Shown here: one piece after another, positions 30,093 to 38,978 of the stretch | Position numbering within the stretch: the stretch's first letter is position 1 | Layout: every line of letters starts with the position of its first letter | Source of the DNA: Rhodoferax sp. | GTDB lineage: Bacteria; Pseudomonadota; Gammaproteobacteria; Burkholderiales; Burkholderiaceae_C | Length of the DNA stretch: 64,000 nucleotides | Assembly (NCBI GenBank): GCA_031291295.1 | Contig: JARLJI010000137.1 | Span: 1-64,000 of the forward strand | Reading direction: 5' to 3' | Program-made: the position numbers and the translations under genes | The notes under the pieces: generated by a model | What the model was told of the DNA's origin: nothing | The model's database searches: none | What the model saw: the letters and a program-made list of their open reading frames with translations, nothing else

Positions 30093-31387
30093 AGCGGGAC
30101 TCCTGATTCAGGTTTGGGGGTTGATGTCGTGGGTGTGCTGGCCTGGGCGTTCACTGTAGCGCCCACGTTCTGTAAGTGGGGTTCTGTGCGTTGCCGGACC
30201 TGATCGTGAAACCAGGCCAGCCCCTGCTCGATACGGCCCGCCGTCACGTGGCGGTTGGCGCCGGTTTTCAGTCCGCGCTGAATGCCGATGGCGCAATGGA
30301 TGTCTTCCTTCTGGAACACGCCCTGTTCGATCAGGCGGAAGGTCTTTTCCCAGTGGGGTGTCCAGTCCGGCGTGGCCTTGGACGCGGGGATGAGTATGCG
30401 GTGCGTCCAGCGCAGGGACTCGGCGCCGGTCGGGTACACCGTGATGAGGCTCAGGTAGTCGGGGTGAAAAATGGTCACCGTGTTGGGAAAGATCACCTGG
30501 CTGGTGGTCGCCAGCCGGCTCAGGCCTTCGATCGTGGCGGGTGGCTCGCTGCCTGGATCCGCAGCCCATTCCTGTGCCGCCCGGCGCGCCACCAGCGAAT
30601 GGATGTGGGGACCAAAGCGCGCGGCCGAGGTGAAGCCATCACTGAAGAAGGGATAGATCGTGTCCTGGTGCAACACGCGGATATGGTACGACTCCAGAAA
30701 CGCGTCGATGATGAGTTTCCAGTTGGCGGGGTACTCCGCTTCAACGGTGCGAAAGTGCCGCAGCTGCTCAATGCCGAAAAAAGGCAGTTCGGCATTCAGC
30801 CCCCCCAGAAACGCCTCGAGATCGATGGAGCCACCGGCATCGGGCACCACCCAGAGCAGCCCGTGGCGCTCGGCACAGGGCACCGGGACCAGATCGCGCG
30901 CGCCCTTGGGGCAGCTGTCGAAGGACTCGGCGTGCAGCATGTGGCGCAGCTGGCCGTCGAGCCGATACGTCCAGCCATGGTAGGGGCAGACCACGCTGTT
31001 GCGCGGCTGCGCGCCGTCCGCGGCCTGCACCAGGCGCATGCCGCGGTGACGGCAAACGTTCAGGAAGCAACGCACCCGCCCGTCGGTGTCCCGGCTGAGC
31101 AGCAGGGGCACGCCAAAACCGTCGTGGGCGAGGACCTGGCCGGGCGCCAGCTCGCTGCTGTGCGCGGCAATCAGGGGCAGCGGGCGAAACAGGCCCTGCA
31201 GTTCCGCCTGCCAGACCTCCGGGGAAAAATAGCGCTCGACGGGAATATGCGCCTCTGGCGCGCCGCTGTCCTTCCAGTCGGGCTGGCCGCTGGCAAGCTG
31301 GACACGGAGACGCTCGAGCAGTGCCGCGGTGACGGCGGGGAGCGAAAGGGCTGTGTCGTCAACGGCTGGCATCATGGTACGGTGCAT
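30089..31387 (-). CDS. Rieske aromatic-ring-hydroxylating oxygenase, alpha subunit
   Basis: A 432-residue oxygenase component. The Rieske [2Fe-2S] ligands are Cys112, His114, Cys134 and His137 (CRHRG and CPYHGW). The mononuclear iron histidines are His235 and His240 in [13 protein letters not shown]. The enzyme would hydroxylate or demethylate an aromatic or quaternary-amine substrate; the exact one cannot be read. No ferredoxin or reductase gene is adjacent. It is the first gene of an operon with thiolase and FadB-like genes, which is unusual company. Confidence 0.88.
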   Translation of the reverse strand: MHRTMMPAVDDTALSLPAVTAALLERLRVQLASGQPDWKDSGAPEAHIPVERYFSPEVWQAELQGLFRPLPLIAAHSSELAPGQVLAHDGFGVPLLLSRDTDGRVRCFLNVCRHRGMRLVQAADGAQPRNSVVCPYHGWTYRLDGQLRHMLHAESFDSCPKGARDLVPVPCAERHGLLWVVPDAGGSIDLEAFLGGLNAELPFFGIEQLRHFRTVEAEYPANWKLIIDAFLESYHIRVLHQDTIYPFFSDGFTSAARFGPHIHSLVARRAAQEWAADPGSEPPATIEGLSRLATTSQVIFPNTVTIFHPDYLSLITVYPTGAESLRWTHRILIPASKATPDWTPHWEKTFRLIEQGVFQKEDIHCAIGIQRGLKTGANRHVTAGRIEQGLAWFHDQVRQRTEPHLQNVGATVNAQASTPTTSTPKPESGVPL

Positions 31388-31434
31388 CCGGGTAGAGGAC
31401 TTTGTCGCGGGAATTGCAGTATATTCTTTTCACC

Positions 31435-31446
31435 AAGCAATTGCTT
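31435..31446. promoter_or_regulatory. Palindrome in the divergent oxygenase/phosphoesterase promoter
   Basis: AAGCAATTGCTT is a perfect 12-base palindrome in a 76-base AT-rich divergent intergenic region. It is about 48 bases from the oxygenase start and 18 bases from the phosphoesterase start, and is a candidate regulator site. Confidence 0.4.
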
Positions 31447-31463
31447 TGCAAAAATATCAGATC

Positions 31464-32231
31464 GTGCGCATCGCTGTCATTTCGGATATCCACGGCAACC
31501 TGCCGGCGCTCGACGCCGTGCTGGCCGACATTGCGTGGCGCGGCGCGGATGTGACCGTGAATTGCGGCGACATCCTGTCCGGCCCGCTGTGGCCTGGCGA
31601 GACGGCCGATCGCCTGATGGCACTGGCACTCCCCACCATCGCGGGCAACCACGAACGGCAGTTGCTGGACTGCGCCCATCAGCCAGGAAGCCCCGTGGAT
31701 CAGTATGCGTTTGAGCAAACCACACACGCGCAGCAGCAGTGGCTGGCCACGTTGCCGGCCACGCTGCAGCTCGCGCCTGACGTTTACGTGTGCCATGGCC
31801 AGCCCACGACCGACCTGGAATACCTGCTGGAGACGGTGGCGCCCGCAGCCGGCTCGCGCATGGCACGCCCCGCCGAAGTGGCCGCGCGGCTGGCCGGCAG
31901 TGCGGCAGCGCAGGCCAGCCTGGCGCTGTGCGGCCACAGCCATCTGCCGCGCACGATGATGGTGACGGACATTGCCGGGGGCAGGGTGGGCGGCACGCTG
32001 TGCGTGAACCCCGGCAGCGTGGGCCTGCCGGCATTTGACGATGACCACGTGGCCTTCCACGTGCACGAAACCGGCGCGCCCCACGCGCACTACGCGCTGT
32101 GCGAGCGCCTGCCTGCCGGCTGGGCAGTGGCGCAGGTGGCCGTGCCTTACGACTGGAACGGCGCCAGCGCCAAGGCGGCACGCGAAGGCGCGCACGGGTG
32201 GGCGCGCTGGCTGGCCACGGGTTACGCATGA
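31464..32231 (+). CDS. Calcineurin-like metallophosphoesterase (YfcE/MJ0936 type)
   Basis: A 255-residue dinuclear-metal phosphoesterase. The metal-binding motifs are in order: ISDIHGN (residues 6-12), VNCGDIL, AGNHE, CHGQP and CGHSHLPR. GTG 31464 gives the canonical RIAVISDIHGN start, while a longer frame from 31329 would run over the divergent promoter. The substrate is unknown. It precedes an acyl-CoA dehydrogenase gene by 21 bases. Confidence 0.87.
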   Translation: MRIAVISDIHGNLPALDAVLADIAWRGADVTVNCGDILSGPLWPGETADRLMALALPTIAGNHERQLLDCAHQPGSPVDQYAFEQTTHAQQQWLATLPATLQLAPDVYVCHGQPTTDLEYLLETVAPAAGSRMARPAEVAARLAGSAAAQASLALCGHSHLPRTMMVTDIAGGRVGGTLCVNPGSVGLPAFDDDHVAFHVHETGAPHAHYALCERLPAGWAVAQVAVPYDWNGASAKAAREGAHGWARWLATGYA

Positions 32232-32252
32232 AAGAAACAGAAAGAAGGCAAC

Positions 32253-33416
32253 ATGATTGAACGCACCCTCTTCAGCCCCGACCACGAGGCTTTTCGTGAC
32301 AGTTTTCGCCGCTTCTGCGACAAGGAAATCGCGCCCCACCATGAAGCCTGGGAGGAGCAGGGCTATGTCGATCGTGAAGTCTGGCGCAAGGCCGGCGCCA
32401 ACGGCTTCCTGTGCATGACCATGCCCGAGGCGTATGGCGGCTCGGGTGCCGACAAGCTGTACTCCGTGGTGCAGATGGAAGAGCTGTGGCGTGGCGGCTT
32501 CAGCGGCATTGGCTTCGGCCTGCACAGCGAAATCGTGGCACCGTACATCCTGCATTACGGCACCGAAGCGCAAAAGAAGAAGTACTTGCCGCGGCTGGCC
32601 AGCGGCGAGATGGTGGGCGCCATCGCCATGAGCGAGCCCGCCGCGGGCAGCGACCTGCAGGGCATCAAGTCCACGGCCCTCAAGCAACCTGACGGCAGTT
32701 ACCTGCTGAGCGGCAGCAAGACCTTCATCACCAACGGCTGGCATGCAGACCTGGTGATCGTGGTGGCCAAGACCAACCCCGCGGCGGGGGCCAAAGGCAC
32801 CAGCCTGCTGCTGGTCGAGCGCGGCATGCCGGGCTTCGAGACAGGCAAGCGCCTCAAAAAGCTGGGCCTGAAGGCGCAGGACACGAGCGAGCTGTTCTTC
32901 GACAACGTGCGCGTGCCGGCCGATAACCTGCTGGGCGGCGCCGCGTTTGAAAACAGGGGCTTCATCTGCCTGATGGAGCAACTGCCCTGGGAGCGCATGC
33001 AAATTGCCATCACCGCCGTGGCCGCGGCGCAGGCGGCGATCGACGGCACCGTAGCCTATGTGAAGGAGCGCAAGGTGTTCGGCCAGCCCGTGGCCGCGTT
33101 CCAGAACACGCGCTACCGCCTGGCCGAGCTGCAGACCGAAGTGCAGATCGCGCAGGTGTTCGTGGACAAATGTACAGAGCTGGTGTGCCAGGACAAACTC
33201 GACACCGCCACCGCCAGCATGGCCAAGTACTGGTGCTCGGACCTGCAGTGCAAGGTGATGGACGAATGCGTGCAGCTGTTCGGCGGCTACGGCTACATGT
33301 GGGAATACCCCATCACCCGTGCCTACGCCGATGCGCGCGTGCAGCGCATCTACGGCGGCACCAACGAGATCATGAAAGAGGTGATTACGCGGGCCATGGG
33401 ACTGGGGGGAAAGTAG
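32253..33416 (+). CDS. Acyl-CoA dehydrogenase
   Basis: FAD enzyme for the first oxidation in beta-oxidation. The 387-residue protein has the N-terminal helical domain (EIAPHHEAWEEQGYVDREVWR), the FAD-contacting FGLHSEIVAPYI and AIAMSEPAAGSDLQGI motifs, and the C-terminal FGGYGYMWEYPITRAYADARVQRIYGGTNEIMKEVI, which includes the family signature. By sequence pattern it resembles the long-chain or isovaleryl-like group. A plausible AAAGAAGG site precedes the ATG. No electron-transfer flavoprotein gene is nearby. Confidence 0.93.
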   Translation: MIERTLFSPDHEAFRDSFRRFCDKEIAPHHEAWEEQGYVDREVWRKAGANGFLCMTMPEAYGGSGADKLYSVVQMEELWRGGFSGIGFGLHSEIVAPYILHYGTEAQKKKYLPRLASGEMVGAIAMSEPAAGSDLQGIKSTALKQPDGSYLLSGSKTFITNGWHADLVIVVAKTNPAAGAKGTSLLLVERGMPGFETGKRLKKLGLKAQDTSELFFDNVRVPADNLLGGAAFENRGFICLMEQLPWERMQIAITAVAAAQAAIDGTVAYVKERKVFGQPVAAFQNTRYRLAELQTEVQIAQVFVDKCTELVCQDKLDTATASMAKYWCSDLQCKVMDECVQLFGGYGYMWEYPITRAYADARVQRIYGGTNEIMKEVITRAMGLGGK

Positions 33417-33439
33417 CTTGGCTCATACGCGCCCCGGGC

Positions 33440-34528
33440 TCACTGGGTCAGGTTCGGCGCGGAGTGGCGGCCCTCGACGCTGCGCCATTTCCAGTACGCA
33501 AAGGCCCCCAGCCAGGTCGTCAGGAATATCCCGACGATGACGAACCCGAAATTCTGCAGATCAATCGACACGATCCACGCCAGCAGACCGGTCTGGGTGT
33601 GGAGTTTTTGGGCCATGAGTCCGAGTAATCCGATGCCGCCGACCAGGAAGGCAATCGTGACGGACATGAGTGTGACGGCAAGGTTGTAGTAGATCCGGCG
33701 CACGGGCCGCGCGTGCGCCCACTCGTATACGCGGTTCATGACGATGCCGTCCAGCGTGTCGAAGAGGGTCATGCCGGCGGTGAACAGGATCGGCAGCACC
33801 AGAACCACATACCAGGGAGCGGCCAGCGCGGCGCTGCCTCCAATGACAAAGAGGCTGATTTCGGTGGCAGTATCGAAGCCCAGCCCGAACAGAAAACCCA
33901 CCGGGTACATCTTCCACGGCTTGTCGACGCGCCGGGCCACCGGACCCAGGATACGGTTGAGTCCACCGCGATTTTGCAACTGCATCTCCAACTCGGCTTC
34001 GTTGTAGGTTCCAGCTTTCAGCTGGCGGAACACGCGCCAGATCCCGGCCAGCGAGGCCAGATTGAGGGCCCCGATCAGCAGCAAAAAGCCCCCCGAAATC
34101 ACCACGCCCCAGACGCCCGTGATCGACGCCAGCACCGAATGCTCGTCCGATAGCTGGGGCGCCAGTACGTTCAAGCCCGCAGCCAGCAAGGCGACCGCCA
34201 CAATGACCACGGTAGAGTGGCCCAACGCAAACCAGAAACCAACAGAAAACGGGCGCTGGCCGTCTGCGACCAGCTTGCGGGTGGTGTTGTCGATGGCGGC
34301 GATGTGATCGGCATCAAAGGCATGCCGAATGCCGAGCGTGAAGGCCGTATACGCCAGACCCACCCCGAACAGCGCGTGATTGCCCAGCGAATAACTGCCA
34401 GGCAATACAACGATGAAAAAAGTGCCCCAGCCCAGAACCATGAGCAATGCCACGACAGCCGCCATGAGGAAGAGGCCGCGTTTGTCACTTGCGGTGAACG
34501 TTTGAACTGAACTCGTCCTGGGGGTCAT
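33440..34528 (-). CDS. NiCoT-family nickel/cobalt transporter
   Basis: A 362-residue integral membrane permease. The diagnostic motif RHAFDADHIAAIDN (about 58-71) in the second membrane segment gives the HX4DH metal filter. Further conserved segments are LGFDTATEI and GMTLFDTLDG. About eight membrane segments are visible. The ATG at 34528 overlaps the stop of the upstream channel gene by four bases. A long in-frame extension upstream is antisense to other sequence and is not credible. No urease or hydrogenase is in view to explain the metal need. Confidence 0.9.
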   Translation of the reverse strand: MTPRTSSVQTFTASDKRGLFLMAAVVALLMVLGWGTFFIVVLPGSYSLGNHALFGVGLAYTAFTLGIRHAFDADHIAAIDNTTRKLVADGQRPFSVGFWFALGHSTVVIVAVALLAAGLNVLAPQLSDEHSVLASITGVWGVVISGGFLLLIGALNLASLAGIWRVFRQLKAGTYNEAELEMQLQNRGGLNRILGPVARRVDKPWKMYPVGFLFGLGFDTATEISLFVIGGSAALAAPWYVVLVLPILFTAGMTLFDTLDGIVMNRVYEWAHARPVRRIYYNLAVTLMSVTIAFLVGGIGLLGLMAQKLHTQTGLLAWIVSIDLQNFGFVIVGIFLTTWLGAFAYWKWRSVEGRHSAPNLTQ

Positions 34529-35169
34529 TGGGGCGGCGGCGCTTTTTCGGCTCTGCTGCCCGCGTAGGTTGGCAGGTGCCAGTGATACTGGAGCGAGAAG
34601 TAGCGCAGGCCGAAGCACACGGCCATGGCGAACCAGGGACTCCAGTCGGTGGCCCAGCCTATGGTCTGTGCGCCCACCTCGATCACCGCGCCCGCCAGTG
34701 CCGCAGACGCATAGATTTCCCGCTGCAGGATGACGGGAACCCGGGTGAGCATCACGTCGCGAATCACGCCGCCGCCGACCGCGGTGGTCGTTCCAAGGAG
34801 GATGGCGACCTCGGCGCTGTGACCGAACAGCAGCGCCTTTTGTGCGCCGGATACGGCGAACAGCCCGAGCCCCACCGCGTCGAACAGCAGCACGGGCTGA
34901 TTCAGCCGCTCCACCTGCGCGTAGGCGCCAACGGTCATCAGCGCCGCCACGATGGCTACGAGCAGATAGCGCCAGTTGGCCAATCCCGCTGGCGGAATCG
35001 CGCCAATGCAAAGGTCGCGCACGATGCCGCCGCCGCACGCCACGCTGTAGGCAATGACGACGATACCGAACAGGTCGAGGTTGCGCTGCTTTGCGGCAGC
35101 GGCGCCGCTGATGGCAAAGGCAAAGGTGCCGGCCAGATCGAGCAGGGTAAACAGTGTGTGTCCGTTCAT
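34525..35169 (-). CDS. TRIC/UPF0126-family membrane protein (YicG-like)
   Basis: A 214-residue protein with two homologous halves, each containing GxxxGG(V/I)xRD: CGGGIVRDLCIG near residue 46 and VGGGVIRDVMLT near residue 133, and about seven membrane helices. Bacterial members resemble trimeric intracellular cation channels. Others are listed as glycine- or small-solute-linked. Physiological role is unknown. It is coupled to the Ni/Co permease gene by a 4-base ATGA overlap, so ion homeostasis is a reasonable inference. Confidence 0.87.
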   Translation of the reverse strand: MNGHTLFTLLDLAGTFAFAISGAAAAKQRNLDLFGIVVIAYSVACGGGIVRDLCIGAIPPAGLANWRYLLVAIVAALMTVGAYAQVERLNQPVLLFDAVGLGLFAVSGAQKALLFGHSAEVAILLGTTTAVGGGVIRDVMLTRVPVILQREIYASAALAGAVIEVGAQTIGWATDWSPWFAMAVCFGLRYFSLQYHWHLPTYAGSRAEKAPPPQ

Positions 35170-35251
35170 GCGGCTGTTATGGATTTATCCTTCAAAGGGG
35201 TCGGCCATCATAAACTCCGGGGTTATCAACGGCGTGCCGGAAAGGGACCTG

Positions 35252-36004
35252 ATGGCCTACGAACTGTATTACTGGCCCACGATCCAGGGCCGCGGCGAAT
35301 TTGTGCGGTTGGCGCTCGAGGCCGCGGGAGCGGATTACGCGGATGTGGCGCGCGCCAGCGCGGCCGAAGGCCGGGGTGTACCCGCGCTGCTGCGCTTCCT
35401 GTCAGGTCATGGCAACGGGGAGGGCGTTCGGTGCCCGCCGTTCGCGCCGCCATTTCTGAAGCACGGCAAACTCGTCGTCGGGCAGACGGCCGCGATTTTG
35501 CTCTACCTCGGGCCACGGCTGGGCCTGGTCGGCAAGAGCGAGGCCGCTCGCCTGTGGACACACCAACTCCAGCTCACCCTGGCCGATATGGTGACGGAAG
35601 TGCATGACACCCATCACCCGATCGCCAGCTCGCTCTATTACGAGGACCAGAAGCCCGAGGCGCTCCGGCGGGCAGCGGACTTCCGCAAGACACGGCTGCC
35701 CAAATTCCTGGCCTGGTTCGAGGCGGTGCTGGAAAGCAACCCCGCAGGCGGTGCGCGGGGCGGGCCGTACCTGGTGGGCGGGCGCCTGAGCTACGCCGAT
35801 CTGTCGCTGTTCCAGCTGGTGCAGGGTTTGCAATACGCGTTTCCTGCCGCGATGAAGCGTGCGCTGAAAAAGGCTCCGCGCGTTGTCGCGCTGCACGCCA
35901 GCGTGGCGCAACGTCCGCGCATTGCGGCCTACCTGAACAGTGAGCGACGCATTGCTTTCAACGAGGATGGCATCTTCCGGCACTATCCGGAGCTGGACGG
36001 CTGA
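35252..36004 (+). CDS. Glutathione S-transferase-like protein
   Basis: A 250-residue GST. The N-terminal thioredoxin-fold domain starts AYELYYWPTIQGRGEFVRLALEAAGADY, with the tyrosines near residue 6 in catalytic position. HGKLVVGQTAAILLYLG is the glutathione-contact loop with gap, and the C-terminal all-helical domain runs to residue 250. AAAGGGA precedes the ATG. An extra stretch ahead of HGKLV makes it slightly longer than usual sigma-like GSTs. Substrate unknown. Confidence 0.87.
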   Translation: MAYELYYWPTIQGRGEFVRLALEAAGADYADVARASAAEGRGVPALLRFLSGHGNGEGVRCPPFAPPFLKHGKLVVGQTAAILLYLGPRLGLVGKSEAARLWTHQLQLTLADMVTEVHDTHHPIASSLYYEDQKPEALRRAADFRKTRLPKFLAWFEAVLESNPAGGARGGPYLVGGRLSYADLSLFQLVQGLQYAFPAAMKRALKKAPRVVALHASVAQRPRIAAYLNSERRIAFNEDGIFRHYPELDG

Positions 36005-36030
36005 GCCTGTCGCATCGAGGGCGCGCGGGC

Positions 36031-36180
36031 TCAGTCGGGCATGTTGATGACGCGCTCGTGGTCTTCGTCGAGCTCTATGCCTTCGGGCGGCACCAGGCCT
36101 TCGTCGGGCTCTACCGGCAACTCGTCGGGTTCCTGGTCCGGTGGCAGGGTCGGAACTGAATCGGGTTTTGATCTTGGCAT
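36031..36180 (-). CDS. Small acidic Pro/Glu/Asp-rich protein
   Basis: A 49-residue product from ATG 36180 behind AGGAG at ideal spacing. It is strongly acidic (PPDQEPDELPVEPDEGLVP then LDEDHERVINMPD) and has no hydrophobic segment. The ribosome site and codon-position bias make it a likely real gene. I recognise no domain. The product is probably intrinsically disordered. Confidence 0.6.
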   Translation of the reverse strand: MPRSKPDSVPTLPPDQEPDELPVEPDEGLVPPEGIELDEDHERVINMPD

Positions 36181-36348
36181 GAGGGATCTCCTGGTTAGCC
36201 GTGATCTTCGTGTGGCTGCGTTCACTGGCGGGACAGGAAAAACGCAGATTCTTTGTGGGAGCCCGCCGACAGGCGCTGCCTGCCTCGACTCGCCCTACAC
36301 TCCATGTGTGAAGGTATTTCTTTGAATTCTAGTCCGCTCCAGGCTCCC

Positions 36349-37518
36349 ATGGAACCGCTTCTGATCAGCTGGACCGAGGCGGGCCAAACCCGCTGTGCCC
36401 GCTGGCGTTCCGAAAGTGGTTCGCCCGCGCCACGCCGTGTGGTGCTGGCCGACGATACGCTAACGGCCGACGCCGCCTACCGGCTGGCCTGCGAAGGCAC
36501 CGCCATGCTGTGGCGCGGCGATTTCCAGAACGCACGCCAGTTGTTGCAGGCGCTGGCGCGCCGGGTCGACCGCAAGCCGCGCAAGCCTCGCCAACCGCCC
36601 GCGGCGCCGGCTGCGCCCGTATCGCCCGCGCGTGCTTTCAACCTGTACCGGTTGGCGCGTTCCCAACGCGCCCGAACGCTGGGCATGTTGCTGCTGCCGT
36701 TCGACGCCGGCCACAACCTGCCCCTGCGGCGCGCCCCCGACGTGCGCCGCGCCTGCACCGAGGCGTATGGTCCGGCGCAGGAGCCGTACGTGACTTCGCT
36801 GCGCGAGCTGCTGGGCCTGATTGGCGCGCATGAGTGGCGCAAGAAGGGCGTCGAGATTGCGGCGCTGGCCGACCCAACGCCCCAGCGTATCTATCCGCAC
36901 TACGGCGTGTATTCACCGGTGCGTGGCGAGTACGTGGGGCTGGTGGCAAGCGCGCCGTTGCCCGCCTTGGTGGCTGAAAACAGTCTGGCTTTTGACATCG
37001 GCACGGGCACGGGGGTGCTGGCCGCAGTGCTGGCGCGGCGCGGCATGGCGCGCATCGTGGCCACCGATCAGGACCCGCGCGCGCTGGTCTGTGCTCGCGA
37101 GAACCTGGCGCAGCTGGGACTGGCGGCCCAAGTGGACGTCATGCAGGCCAATCTGTTTCCGCCGGGGCGTGCGGCATTGATCGTATGCAATCCGCCATGG
37201 GTTCCGGCGCGGCCCAGCAGTCCCATCGAACATGCGGTGTACGACCCCGAGAGCCGCATGCTGCGCGGATTTCTGGAAGGACTGGCGCAGCACCTGGAGC
37301 CGGGCGGCGAGGGCTGGCTGATCCTGTCCGATCTGGCCGAACATCTGGGTCTGCGCTCGCGCGATGAGCTATCGGCGTGGATCGGGGCGGCGGGCCTGAA
37401 GGTGCTGGGCCGGATGGATGCGCGTCCCGTGCACCCCAAGGCATCTGACGACTCCGATCCGTTGCACGCTGCACGGGCGGCGGAGGTCACATCGCTGTGG
37501 CGGCTGGCACCGACATAG
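36349..37518 (+). CDS. Class I SAM-dependent methyltransferase (HemK/PrmC-like)
   Basis: A 389-residue protein with a central Rossmann domain: motif I FDIGTGTGVLAAVLARRG near residue 217 and the VCNPPWVP motif near residue 282, an NPPY variant typical of N-glutamine and nucleic-acid amino-group methyltransferases. The N-terminal 200 residues hold a Pro/Arg-rich insertion (RKPRKPRQPPAAP). The start is uncertain. ATG 36349 is used, with TTG 36322 and ATG 36304 as alternatives. The target may be a protein or rRNA. Confidence 0.82.
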   Translation: MEPLLISWTEAGQTRCARWRSESGSPAPRRVVLADDTLTADAAYRLACEGTAMLWRGDFQNARQLLQALARRVDRKPRKPRQPPAAPAAPVSPARAFNLYRLARSQRARTLGMLLLPFDAGHNLPLRRAPDVRRACTEAYGPAQEPYVTSLRELLGLIGAHEWRKKGVEIAALADPTPQRIYPHYGVYSPVRGEYVGLVASAPLPALVAENSLAFDIGTGTGVLAAVLARRGMARIVATDQDPRALVCARENLAQLGLAAQVDVMQANLFPPGRAALIVCNPPWVPARPSSPIEHAVYDPESRMLRGFLEGLAQHLEPGGEGWLILSDLAEHLGLRSRDELSAWIGAAGLKVLGRMDARPVHPKASDDSDPLHAARAAEVTSLWRLAPT

Positions 37519-38872
37519 CGGGCGGGCCGGGGCCATTACCATTGCCCCATTGCCATTGCGCCACTGCTTGCCCAACCAGGAGACAGGGATGATGAATTAC
37601 CGCCTTGCGATTCGCACTGCGTTTGCGTGCGCTGCCGTCGTGTTTGCCGTTGCCGGGTGCAGCACGCTGCAACCCAATGCCAACCTTGCCGCCTTCAGCA
37701 CCACCATGACAGGCGCCAACGAGGTGCCGCCCGTCATGACCAATGCGACCGGCGAGGTTGACGCTGTGTTGAACAAGGACACTTTGCTGCTGCGCTGGAA
37801 GATGTCTTTTCGCGACCTGAGCGGCCCGGCGACCGCAGCGCATTTCCATGGCCCTGCACAGATTGGCGCGAACGCGCGCGTCGTGCTGCCGTTCAAGGCC
37901 CCCATCACGAGCCCGCTGGAGGGGCGGGCCACGCTGACCCGCGAGCAGGCTGCGGATTTGCTCGCCGGCAAGTGGTACGCGAATGTCCACTCGGCCGCCC
38001 ATCCCGGCGGTGAAATCCGCGGCCAGATGATTTTGCGCCAATAGTCGCGCGTCACCCGGCCCCGAGCAGCCGGGCGCGCCGTCACGCTCACCGTCGTACA
38101 CGTCTTCCAGCGTCGTACCGGTTTCAATCAGGTGGGTGTCGAGGGCGATCCGGTTGTCAAACACAAAGCATTCGCCTTCCCAGTCCTTGTCGGCGTCCGG
38201 CATCTCGATAAAGTAATTGAGGATGCCGCCTTCCAGCTGGTACACCGGCAGGCCCAAATCCAGCATCCACGCACTGGTCTTCTCGCAGCGGATGCCGCCG
38301 GTGCAGTACATGGCCACGCGTTTACCATCCATCTTCCAGTCCTCGATGTGGTCCTTCACGTAGTTGGGAAAGTCGCGGAAATTGGCCACCTGCGGATTGA
38401 TGGCGTTTTTGAACCGGCCCAGCCGGTATTCAAAACTGTTGCGGTTGTCGATGACGATCACATCGTCTTCGTGGATGAGTTGTTGCCAGTCGGCCGGGCT
38501 GACGTTGATGCCTGTGCGGCAGGTCGCGTCGATTCCTTCAATGCCCAGCGGCACGATCTCGGGCTTCCTGTGGATCTTGAGCTTGTTGAAGGGCTTGGTG
38601 GTGCAGGGGCTGCGCTTGAAGTGCATGCCCGCGAATTTGCCCTGAAAGCGGGGGTCCTGCGTGAGCGTCGCCTGGAACGCATCCAGGGCTTGCGCGGAAC
38701 CCGCCAGCATGCCGTTGATGCCCTCGCCGGCTACCAGGATACTGCCCAGCAGATCCTGCGTCATGCCCCTCAAACAGGTGGCAAAGCTGTCGGGATCTTC
38801 AATGGCCACGAACTTGTAGAAGGCATCGTGGAAGATTTCAACGGCGGCGGGGGCAGGCTGGCAAACGTTCAT
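37487..38872 (-). CDS. trhO: tRNA uridine(34) hydroxylase TrhO (rhodanese), C-terminal end aberrant
   Basis: Oxygen-dependent enzyme of wobble-uridine 5-hydroxylation (YceA family). The expected protein is found in residues 1 to about 265. This part has the N-terminal ferredoxin-like domain (FYKFVAIEDPDSF) and the rhodanese loop MYCTGGIRCEKTSAWM, with the active-site Cys in YCTGG, and ends in LDTHLIETGTTLEDVYDGE. The frame then runs on for about 195 residues of low-plausibility sequence (to 37487), completely antisense to the CHRD gene. Neither other downstream frame restores a normal end. A frameshift or lost stop near 38090 is the simplest explanation. Functionality is probable because the catalytic core is intact. 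Confidence 0.8.
   Translation of the reverse strand: MNVCQPAPAAVEIFHDAFYKFVAIEDPDSFATCLRGMTQDLLGSILVAGEGINGMLAGSAQALDAFQATLTQDPRFQGKFAGMHFKRSPCTTKPFNKLKIHRKPEIVPLGIEGIDATCRTGINVSPADWQQLIHEDDVIVIDNRNSFEYRLGRFKNAINPQVANFRDFPNYVKDHIEDWKMDGKRVAMYCTGGIRCEKTSAWMLDLGLPVYQLEGGILNYFIEMPDADKDWEGECFVFDNRIALDTHLIETGTTLEDVYDGERDGAPGCSGPGDARLLAQNHLAADFTAGMGGRVDIRVPLAGEQIRSLLAGQRGPPLQRARDGGLERQHDARVRANLCRAMEMRCGRRAAQVAKRHLPAQQQSVLVQHSVNLAGRIGHDGRHLVGACHGGAEGGKVGIGLQRAAPGNGKHDGSARKRSANRKAVIHHPCLLVGQAVAQWQWGNGNGPGPPAMSVPAATAM
37589..38044 (+). CDS. CHRD-domain lipoprotein
   Basis: A 151-residue exported protein. The signal ends in lipobox VAGC (Cys near residue 24), and the mature part is a single CHRD domain (FSTTMTGANEVPPVMTNATGEV, AHFHGPAQIGANA, WYANVHSAAHPGGEIRGQM). 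CHRD domains occur in secreted bacterial proteins of unknown role. GGAGACAGGG precedes the ATG. The gene lies entirely opposite the run-on tail of the trhO frame, and its strong domain content shows this strand is the coding one. Confidence 0.87.
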   Translation: MMNYRLAIRTAFACAAVVFAVAGCSTLQPNANLAAFSTTMTGANEVPPVMTNATGEVDAVLNKDTLLLRWKMSFRDLSGPATAAHFHGPAQIGANARVVLPFKAPITSPLEGRATLTREQAADLLAGKWYANVHSAAHPGGEIRGQMILRQ

Positions 38873-38978
38873 AAGGTTGACATTATCAGCCTCCGGCCAG
38901 GCTGATTCCCGCTGCTATACCCGTTTAGGGTGCGCAGATTAGAGGGAACCCTTACACTGACCGGTTATCCGCAAGCCT

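Noticed and set aside
33440-35038. 532-residue version of the Ni/Co transporter
   Set aside because: The added N-terminal part lies inside the TRIC-family gene in another frame. The ATG at 34528 overlaps that gene's stop in the ATGA manner used elsewhere here.
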